Assembly: GCA_031292485.1 (NCBI GenBank)
Contig: JARLHA010000060.1
Coordinates: 25,827 to 89,826, forward strand
Length of the DNA: 64,000 bases
Reading direction: 5' to 3'
From: Mucilaginibacter sp.
Lineage (GTDB): Bacteria > Bacteroidota > Bacteroidia > Sphingobacteriales > Sphingobacteriaceae
In this document: positions 58,362 through 64,000 of the stretch, piece after piece
Layout of the letters: each line of letters starts with the position of its first letter
How positions within the stretch are numbered: the stretch's first letter is position 1
Translations under genes and position numbers: made by a program
Notes under the pieces: generated by a model
What the model was told of the DNA's origin: nothing
The model's database searches: none
Seen by the model: the letters and a program-made list of their open reading frames with translations, nothing else

Positions 58362-58367
58362 AAGCAA

Positions 58368-58396
58368 AAAGCCGTCCGCCAAAGGCGGGCGGCTTT
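58368..58396 (+). terminator. Terminator after efflux operon
   Basis: AAAGCCGTCCGCC (58368-58380), loop AAA, and GGCGGGCGGCTTT (58384-58396) form a 13-pair stem with one G-U pair. It starts 7 bases after the MFS stop. Confidence 0.85.
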
Positions 58397-58752
58397 CCCC
58401 AAAAAACTACAATTAAAATTTTATCACCGCCCCGGAATCCTAACTACCTCAAAGAAAATATATTATTTCGCCAGGGTTTATTTAATCTAGGCTATAAATG
58501 TAGTGGTTTTTTGAGGATATACGCAAATTTTATTTGCGGTGTTTAATATTATTTATGAATAATAGATGAAATTTTGCCACTCCTTAAATTATTGACTGAA
58601 AAAAAGGCTGTTTTTTTCGTTATTCGTTTTTTGCGGAACTGAAATTGCGGACACGATCGCGCAGCGGCGCTAATTGATTGATTTCCCCGGTTATTAATCT
58701 TCTTTCATTATTTGATGTAAAAATTTGATGTAAAACCATTTATATTAGGGCT
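58397..58752. other. Intergenic stretch with short direct repeat
   Basis: This 356-base gap shows no gene. A 12-base direct repeat TTTGATGTAAAA lies at 58711-58722 and 58724-58735, just before the next gene, and a small dyad GCAAAT/ATTTGC lies around 58520-58537. Either could bind a regulator; there is no further support. Confidence 0.45.
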
Positions 58753-60684
58753 ATGAAAACCAAACCTGGCCCAATCTATTTAGCCTGTATTATCTTACTT
58801 TCAGGCCTGTTTCTTTTTGTTCGTTGTAAGACTTCTGAGAAAACCGGAAAAGACGAAATCAACAAATTTTTGAATGGATTTAACAACCGCGTAAAAGAGG
58901 GAAATACCGATTCGTTATTGGCCTATTTCGATGCCGATAAAAGACTGAAAGTATTAAAACGACTGGTTAACTTGTTGTGCGATAAAAAGAGCCTTAACGG
59001 CAAGGAAAAGCCTTTGGCAGGAATCAGTCTTGATGTTGACGCTGCCAGGATCAAAATTATTGATGACGAATGGGTAACAGCAAGCATCCCGGCAACTTTT
59101 AGTCATGACCAATTGGATCCCAAAACATCAGTATTGATCCTTAAAATCCATAAATTAGCTCCGCACAAATTGAAGATAGCCCAGGTAGACGCACGACAGT
59201 TTTTAACTGACTATATGGTTTATGAGAATTTTGTAAGGAGTAAAACGGTTGATGAAAAGGACATATACAGCACCATAACCCTTGCTTCATTTAAAACCGC
59301 GGCGCAATTAAAAGCAAGGTATGATAGTGTCATCTGGTTTGCACACGTTGATCAAAAGACGTTTTTTTATGTGGTAAAAGGACATTGGGACATGGAAAAG
59401 GATATCAATCGACCCAAAGATTCCGTTATTATGCCTTATAAGATGGGATTGGTTAGCCCGGACCTGAAAGAGATCATTCCGCCTGATTTTGATTTGATCC
59501 ACAATATAAGCGGTACATTCCCCGGCCTTATAGAGGTGGAAAAGGATAAGAAAAGAGGTTTTTACGATCTCGACGGCAAAATTGTCATTCCTGTAGTTTA
59601 TGATCAGGTATTTCCTATTGAGGATGACGCCAATTTAGCGGTACTGAGAAATGGGGCTGATTATTTCTACTTTAAAAAAGACAGGAGCATTTCGGAGAAA
59701 GTTAACCTGAAAATGGCCGACATTTTTTCGAAAATTAAAAATATCGCGAATCATTTTGACGTATATAAAAGTGCACTAAATGTTATTACCGAATATAATT
59801 CGCGCGAGCAAAACGGCGCCGTTTATGTCCCTCCGACTTATATGTCTGATCTCAATATGATCGAAAGGTCAAAAGATTTTAAAAATCCCTTAAGAAAGCC
59901 CGTAGAGGAAAACGGAGAAGAAGAAGACGGACTGCACGAAAGCTATGACATCAGTTTTACAGGCAAAGGCAAGCAACCGGAAAACTGGATGGAAGCGTCA
60001 TTTTATTCGATTGAAGATTATTTTTTAGGTGGACGTTCAGGTTTTTATGATAAAAAAAATGTAGTAATTGTTGATAAGAAGAAGGACAGGATTTACACAC
60101 AGGACATTACTACCGATTTTGAGCCCGAGGGCAGCGGGTTGTTAGGCGGAGTATGCGATGTGAATAGTTTTAAGGTACTCAACGATTCCCTGTTCGAGGT
60201 AAAAGCAGGGGCTATACTTTCAATCGAACTTTATGATACCACAAAGTATATTTCCGGGGGGCCATTCTATCACTATTTGGCAATTAGAAATAATGAATTG
60301 ACGGAGTTGCCAAATAACCGGACCTTCGGTTTTACCAAATATGTTAAAATGGACGACTCGTATTTAAATGCCTGCTACAAAATGCTGATCGGCACCGGAC
60401 GTTTTGATAAAAGAAAAGAAAAAACGATAGATGAAATTACCCCCGAGATGCTCCGTTATATGAAAAATGAGATCTACGCTGATTATCGTTACCAGTTTAA
60501 AGATAAAAGATGGATAGAGGTGTTTGCTGATATGGCATCCTATAACAACTACACCGGGCAGGAAAAACCCGGCAATGCGAATGTCGACGATTCGTTAACA
60601 ACCATTGATAAATACAACATCAATTGGATCAGCCAGAAATTAAAAGGGGTAAAAACCAAACCCAACACCCTTGCCGCCAAATGA
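58753..60684 (+). CDS. Exported unknown protein with a WG-like segment
   Basis: A 643-residue protein with an N-terminal hydrophobic segment (about 8-24) followed by FVRC, a possible lipobox. The mature part is charged; around residue 265-290 there is a WG-repeat-like unit (RGFYDLDGKIVIPVVYDQVF), a beta motif found in many secreted proteins. No catalytic motif is recognised. It overlaps the DUF2306 gene by ATGA, so both form an operon and probably work together at the envelope. Confidence 0.7.
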   Translation: MKTKPGPIYLACIILLSGLFLFVRCKTSEKTGKDEINKFLNGFNNRVKEGNTDSLLAYFDADKRLKVLKRLVNLLCDKKSLNGKEKPLAGISLDVDAARIKIIDDEWVTASIPATFSHDQLDPKTSVLILKIHKLAPHKLKIAQVDARQFLTDYMVYENFVRSKTVDEKDIYSTITLASFKTAAQLKARYDSVIWFAHVDQKTFFYVVKGHWDMEKDINRPKDSVIMPYKMGLVSPDLKEIIPPDFDLIHNISGTFPGLIEVEKDKKRGFYDLDGKIVIPVVYDQVFPIEDDANLAVLRNGADYFYFKKDRSISEKVNLKMADIFSKIKNIANHFDVYKSALNVITEYNSREQNGAVYVPPTYMSDLNMIERSKDFKNPLRKPVEENGEEEDGLHESYDISFTGKGKQPENWMEASFYSIEDYFLGGRSGFYDKKNVVIVDKKKDRIYTQDITTDFEPEGSGLLGGVCDVNSFKVLNDSLFEVKAGAILSIELYDTTKYISGGPFYHYLAIRNNELTELPNNRTFGFTKYVKMDDSYLNACYKMLIGTGRFDKRKEKTIDEITPEMLRYMKNEIYADYRYQFKDKRWIEVFADMASYNNYTGQEKPGNANVDDSLTTIDKYNINWISQKLKGVKTKPNTLAAK

Positions 60685-61316
60685 AAATTGCTGTAAAGCT
60701 ATTGTGGTATTTTACCTTCTTTTGGGTGTTGGTATTGTGCGCCGGCACCTTTTTGCAGTATTATGATTTTAAAAACGATTCGCACTTTTTGCAGATAAAA
60801 GAGGCTGCTGTAAAAACAGGCTGGTATCTGCCTGCATTTTATTGCCATATCATCGGAAGCAGCATCATATTGATGGCCGGCTTTTTCCAATTCTCCAAAA
60901 AGGTTTATAACAATAAGCCACTGCATAAATCGCTGGGTAAGGTTTATGTGTTTGGAGTACTATTCTTCGCCGCCCCGGGCGCTTATATCATGACATTGTT
61001 TATTGATCGCGGCAGGTGGGTTTTCTTTTCTTTCCTGCTACAAAACACACTGTGGGTAATATTTACGTTATCGGCCTGGCGGCTGGTAAAAAACAAAAGG
61101 ATTGACGACCACATCAAAATGATGCGCCGGAGCTATGCACTGGCCTTTGGTGCCGTTACCCTGCGTTTTTATATCTGGGCCTTTACAGTATTTGGTAATG
61201 GGGTAGGTTTCGCTAATAACTACATTATTATTTCCTTTTTAAGCTGGGTGCCGAACCTTATTTTGGCTGAATGGATAAATTATTATTACCGGAAAGCGGT
61301 TTTTATTGCCGGATAG
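60681..61316 (+). CDS. DUF2306-type membrane protein
   Basis: A 211-residue protein starting at ATG 60681 (ATGA overlap with the previous gene). It has several membrane segments (about 7-24, 48-68, 90-110, 120-135, 150-170, 180-200), and the motifs KPLHKSLGKVYVFG and IDDHIKMMRRSYALAFGAV fit DUF2306, whose histidines resemble those of ferric-reductase-like membrane domains. Function unknown. Confidence 0.82.
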   Translation: MKIAVKLLWYFTFFWVLVLCAGTFLQYYDFKNDSHFLQIKEAAVKTGWYLPAFYCHIIGSSIILMAGFFQFSKKVYNNKPLHKSLGKVYVFGVLFFAAPGAYIMTLFIDRGRWVFFSFLLQNTLWVIFTLSAWRLVKNKRIDDHIKMMRRSYALAFGAVTLRFYIWAFTVFGNGVGFANNYIIISFLSWVPNLILAEWINYYYRKAVFIAG

Positions 61317-61387
61317 AAAGATTTTTAAAAGTGAAAAGCATTGTGATTTAGGCAACTAACAATTAAAAAACATGTTTTTTAAAAAAC

Positions 61388-61419
61388 ACTTGGCTTAATT
61401 AAAAACGAAGCGTATATTT
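61388..61419 (+). promoter_or_regulatory. Bacteroidota-type promoter of tRNA-Asp
   Basis: CTTG (61388-61391), a 20-base spacer, then TATATTTG (61412-61419), a near-ideal -33/-7 promoter 33 bases before the tRNA. A perfect 20-base palindrome (TTAAAAAACATGTTTTTTAA, 61363-61382) lies just upstream. Confidence 0.68.
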
Positions 61420-61452
61420 GCCATCCCAAACGGAGAAATCCAACGGGCTAAC

Positions 61453-61526
61453 GGAGTGGTAGTTCAGCTGGTTAGAATACGTGCCTGTCACGCACGGGGT
61501 CGCGGGTTCGAGTCCCGTCCATTCCG
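61453..61526 (+). tRNA. tRNA-Asp (anticodon GTC)
   Basis: The acceptor stem GGAGTGG (61453-61459) pairs with CCATTCC (61519-61525), discriminator G at 61526. The D arm is AGTTCAGCTGGTTAGAAT, the anticodon loop CCTGTCACG gives GTC, and the T arm GCGGGTTCGAGTCCCGT is intact. CCA is not encoded. It stands next to an integrase gene and may be the attachment site of an integrative element. Confidence 0.96.
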
Positions 61527-61548
61527 CTTTTTCAATATCAAAAACAGT

Positions 61549-61584
61549 AAAAACCCCTCAGATGACATCATCTGAGGGGTTTTT
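61549..61584 (+). terminator. Terminator after tRNA-Asp
   Basis: AAAAACCCCTCAGATGA (61549-61565), a two-base loop, and the exact complement (61568-61584) ending in TTTTT form a perfect 17-pair stem. Confidence 0.9.
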
Positions 61585-61634
61585 CATTTTCAGGGCATAC
61601 CAAATTATTCAGCTTTTAGCATATAAAATGCGGG

Positions 61635-61678
61635 TAATTCGGGAGTCATTTCAAGTCTGCTTACGAACTCCCGAATTA
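61635..61678. repeat. 12-base inverted repeat between tRNA and integrase
   Basis: TAATTCGGGAGT (61635-61646) and ACTCCCGAATTA (61667-61678) are exact reverse complements with a 20-base loop. The position between tRNA-Asp and the integrase gene makes it a candidate integrase or excisionase site; there is no direct proof. Confidence 0.6.
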
Positions 61679-61703
61679 GTTCATAATAAATTGATAAACA
61701 GCT

Positions 61704-61774
61704 TGTTCAATCATTGAACATCTTGATTCCTGGTGATTAATTAATCAAATTTGTTTCACTTTTAATTAATCAAA
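61704..61774 (+). promoter_or_regulatory. Promoter and repeated sites upstream of integrase
   Basis: A near-consensus promoter is CTTG (61722-61725), a 20-base spacer, and CAAATTTG (61746-61753). TTAATTAATCAAA occurs at 61737-61749, overlapping the -7 box, and again at 61762-61774. The palindrome TGTTCAATCATTGAACA (61704-61720) lies just upstream. The arrangement suggests a repressor or the integrase itself controlling this promoter. Confidence 0.5.
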
Positions 61775-61778
61775 AGTT

Positions 61779-62996
61779 ATGAGAACTACACTCTCTTTGC
61801 TTTTTTCCCTGAGAAAGCCTAAAAATTATCAATCAGGTGAAATGCCAATTTATTTACGCATTACGGTGGATGGCCAGCGCGCCGAACTGGCAGTTAGCCG
61901 CAAATGCGATCCTGAAAGGTGGGATGCCGTTAGCGGCAGGGCTATCGGATCAAAAGCAGACTCGAGAACACTAAACGCTTATCTTGATGATATTCAGTTT
62001 AAAATCTATGACCTTCAACGCAGAATGTCAGATGCTGATGAAAACATTAAAGCAGAAACCCTAAAAAATCGGTTCATCGGTAAGGTGGAAAAAGCGCGTA
62101 CATTACTGGCTGTGTTTGAAGATCACAATCAAAAAATGGAGAGCCTTGTTGGGCAAGAATTTGAAAAAAGCACACTGCAACGTTATGAAACCTGCCTGAT
62201 GCATACCAAGGATTTTATGCAGTTGCAGTACAACATTTCTGATATTCCGGTGACGAGGATAAACTTCGCTTTTCTCAATGATTTCGAATACTACCTTCGA
62301 AGCGTTCGTAAGTGCGGTAACAACTCAGCGATTAAGTATATTAAGAACTTGGGCAAGATCGTCCGTATCTGCTTAGGGAACGGCTGGCTGACGGTTAATC
62401 CTTACCTTAACTACAAGCCTAAACAAAAGGCTGTGCACCGGGAAGTGTTGACCAAAGAGGAACTGCAACGTCTTACAAAAAAGAAATTCAGCGTTGAGCG
62501 GTTAAGTACGGTCAGGGACATGTTTGTGTTCTGTTGTTATACCGGCCTTGCTTATGTAGATGTCCATAAGCTGAAACGCTCGGAACTAGTCAAGGGTATT
62601 GATGGCGACTTATGGATCTATACCAGCAGGCAAAAAACAGACACACTTTCAAGGATACCCGTCTTGCCCGTTGCTCTATCTATTATCCATGCCTATGAAG
62701 ACCATCCGCATTGTGTGGTTAAGGATACCTTGCTCCCTGTGATGAGTAACCAAAAAATGAATGCTTACCTTAAAGAGATAGCAGATCTGTGCAAAATTAA
62801 AAAGTCGCTAACCTTTCACATTGCCAGACACACTTTTGCTACGACCGTAACGCTGAATAATGGTGTACCTATTGAAAGCGTTGCCAAGATGATGGGGCAT
62901 ACCAGCATTAAGACTACTCAGATCTATGCTAAGGTGATGGATCATAAAATAAGCGAGGATATGAGCCAATTAAAAAAGAAATTGGCAATCGGTTAA
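61779..62996 (+). CDS. Tyrosine recombinase/integrase, IntDOT-like
   Basis: A 405-residue integrase with an N-terminal arm-binding domain (about 5-90), a SAM-like core-binding domain (about 105-210), and a catalytic domain (about 220-400). Catalytic residues seen are K286, H347-x-x-R350, H374 and nucleophile Y383. The first Arg of the usual R-K-H-R-H-Y set is replaced (A258 in YTGLAYVDV), as known for IntDOT-type enzymes of Bacteroidota conjugative transposons. It lies 252 bases after tRNA-Asp and probably opens an integrative element reaching beyond the window. Confidence 0.94.
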   Translation: MRTTLSLLFSLRKPKNYQSGEMPIYLRITVDGQRAELAVSRKCDPERWDAVSGRAIGSKADSRTLNAYLDDIQFKIYDLQRRMSDADENIKAETLKNRFIGKVEKARTLLAVFEDHNQKMESLVGQEFEKSTLQRYETCLMHTKDFMQLQYNISDIPVTRINFAFLNDFEYYLRSVRKCGNNSAIKYIKNLGKIVRICLGNGWLTVNPYLNYKPKQKAVHREVLTKEELQRLTKKKFSVERLSTVRDMFVFCCYTGLAYVDVHKLKRSELVKGIDGDLWIYTSRQKTDTLSRIPVLPVALSIIHAYEDHPHCVVKDTLLPVMSNQKMNAYLKEIADLCKIKKSLTFHIARHTFATTVTLNNGVPIESVAKMMGHTSIKTTQIYAKVMDHKISEDMSQLKKKLAIG

Positions 62997-63048
62997 AAGA
63001 AGCAAATCAGTTAAGTCGGAATATGTTTTTGATCACCTAATGTTTAAC

Positions 63049-63095
63049 GGTGTATATTTTCATCATTTTTGTATGTTATGATGAAAATATACACC
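63049..63095. repeat. 18-base perfect inverted repeat downstream of integrase
   Basis: GGTGTATATTTTCATCAT (63049-63066) and its exact reverse complement (63078-63095) are separated by 11 bases. It lies between the integrase stop and the convergent AbiEii gene. It may be a terminator, a binding site for an element protein, or a remnant of a mobile palindrome; T-runs after the stem are short. Confidence 0.75.
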
Positions 63096-63155
63096 ATTTG
63101 AAAAGGATAGGGATTGTTTTATAGTAAAGGCATAATTGTTGCTCAAAAACGATAA

Positions 63156-63944
63156 TTAAACAACTTTCAGGCTATTTACCAGGTCATGAAAATAATTTGG
63201 TGACCAGATAGCTAAAGCATCCGCATTCCGAATAAATCGCTTAATATCATTGATAACATAGTTCATTTTCACCGTATCGATTTTCTTTGTTAGCAGCTCG
63301 CGGAATTCCACTTCCGTAATGGTATCTTTCTTCCAGTCCCCGCTATCTTTTGCACGAATTAAGAAATGATCCAGATTTAAAGGGATACCCTTTCGGATAT
63401 ACCATTCCATATCGTACCAATCCCGCCCTTTCACATTTTCACCCCATTTACGAAAAAGCAAGGCATGCATCTTTCCAGCAAATAAATTTGGCAGGGTCAG
63501 ACACTTTACATAAAATGAAAAAGGCTTCAACAAAAGTTTGTCTTCCGTTTCAAAACCCAACGGTGGTTCCCGGTCTACCTCTATTTTGATCTTCACATTG
63601 GCCACCTGTTCCATGCCGTTCTGAGGAATAATTCCTTCCAAAACAAGTTCCTTCCAGATGGTTTCTGATTTCAGGAAAGCAGAATCGATATTGGTTTGAT
63701 TTGTTTTTTGCTTTTCCCTTATCGACACATGCATACCCAAGGCTTCGAACTCCTGTATTATGGCATCCTGGTATTTATTTAATGAAAACTCAGGTTCAAC
63801 CGCTAATAGTGAAAAGTCGAGATCTTCTGAAAATCGATCTAATCCATAAAATATTCTCAAAGCAGTGCCACCGTGGATAAACCAATCGCACTGACCACTC
63901 TTCGCCAATCTTCTTTCTTTTCCTAAAAGCATGAACTTAAGCAC
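63156..63944 (-). CDS. AbiEii/AbiGii-family nucleotidyltransferase toxin (5' end probably truncated)
   Basis: A 262-residue protein from GTG 63944 (ATG 63932 also possible). The nucleotidyltransferase core is WFIHGGTALRIFYGLDRFSE then DLDFSL, and the family lysine/aspartate region is KGRDWYDMEWYIRKG. AbiEii toxins transfer nucleotides to tRNA and act with an AbiEi antitoxin. The usual 20-40 residues before the core are absent, and an in-frame TGA lies just upstream with IS-like sequence, so I think the start was lost. No antitoxin gene is visible in the window. Transposed cargo of the integrative element is likely. Confidence 0.8.
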   Translation of the reverse strand: MLKFMLLGKERRLAKSGQCDWFIHGGTALRIFYGLDRFSEDLDFSLLAVEPEFSLNKYQDAIIQEFEALGMHVSIREKQKTNQTNIDSAFLKSETIWKELVLEGIIPQNGMEQVANVKIKIEVDREPPLGFETEDKLLLKPFSFYVKCLTLPNLFAGKMHALLFRKWGENVKGRDWYDMEWYIRKGIPLNLDHFLIRAKDSGDWKKDTITEVEFRELLTKKIDTVKMNYVINDIKRFIRNADALAIWSPNYFHDLVNSLKVV

Positions 63945-63948
63945 AAAA

Positions 63949-64000
63949 GGTGGTCATTTTGAAATTGGCCAAACGGGGTCAATCAGGCGTGGTTTATCCA
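63949..64000. mobile_element. Possible IS21-type insertion sequence end
   Basis: The last 52 bases contain spaced words GGTGGTCATTTTGAAATTG, GGCCAAACGGGGTCA and GTGGTTTA, which resemble the short repeated end sites (GGTCA-type) of IS21-family elements. They begin exactly where the AbiEii frame loses its expected N-terminus. The transposase would lie beyond the window, so this cannot be verified here. Confidence 0.4.

Noticed and set aside
61453..61526. tRNA-Asp as proven attachment site
   Set aside because: A second copy of the tRNA 3' end is not in the window, so attachment is kept as a hypothesis only.

Overview
The window comes from a chromosome of the phylum Bacteroidota, most likely family Sphingobacteriaceae (Mucilaginibacter- or Pedobacter-like). 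Supporting signs are the conserved orders yicC-gmk-nadD, acpP-fabF-rnc and ftsX-DUF3098-uppP, families largely confined to this phylum (IPExxxVDY, DUF3098, DUF6249, PIG-L deacetylase with long C-terminus, IntDOT-type integrase), promoters of the -33 TTG / -7 TAnnTTTG type, and a lack of clear Shine-Dalgarno sites. The genus is inference.

Layout. 1-6700: 3' part of secA, a SPOR protein, an M20 amidohydrolase, a secreted unknown and a DUF1295/DUF1475 membrane pair. 7000-10600: exported peroxiredoxin, TetR regulator and GH20 hexosaminidase. 10800-16700: cell-envelope proteins, two glucosaminidases, an O-methyltransferase, DUF4407, then a rhodanese/small membrane protein/prohibitin operon. 16800-19900: a zinc-ribbon DJ-1 protein followed by a toxin-antitoxin scar (antitoxin, toxin broken by a stop codon, decayed DJ-1 tail, orphan antitoxin) and a universal stress protein. 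20000-32000: housekeeping genes (RsmI-like, MiaE, nadD, gmk, yicC, rnc, fabF, acpP) with a RelE-type pair and a four-helix-bundle gene inserted between gmk and nadD. 32000-49600: IPExxxVDY protein, pyruvate kinase, ftsX-DUF3098-uppP, hflX, second M20 enzyme, gltX, histidine kinase, DinB, ECF sigma/anti-sigma, DUF2911 and a sodium:solute symporter with an overlooked 41-residue partner gene. 50000-58400: a PIN toxin pair, PIG-L deacetylase, and a TetR-TolC-HlyD-MFS drug efflux operon. 58700-64000: a lipoprotein-like unknown with a membrane partner, tRNA-Asp, and the start of an integrative element (tyrosine recombinase, an 18-bp inverted repeat, AbiEii toxin) cut by what looks like an IS21-type end at the window edge.

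The most unusual property lies between the genes. Most intergenic gaps are filled by short words of about 8-15 bases repeated in tandem, then a spacer, then the reverse complement of the same words, giving long hairpins. At least ten unrelated word families share this design. They often begin at a stop codon, and in eight genes the stop codon itself lies inside the repeat word. One copy (25059-25531) has perfect 13-bp inverted ends, carries a four-helix-bundle (S23/IVP-like) gene and sits between gmk and nadD. My best candidate for an undescribed system is therefore a family of palindromic mobile elements whose autonomous form encodes a four-helix-bundle protein. The repeat structure is seen directly; the mobility model is inference.

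Read together, the coding genes are mostly ordinary core metabolism, envelope maintenance and stress defence. Five toxin-antitoxin-like loci and one integrative element are the accessory part.
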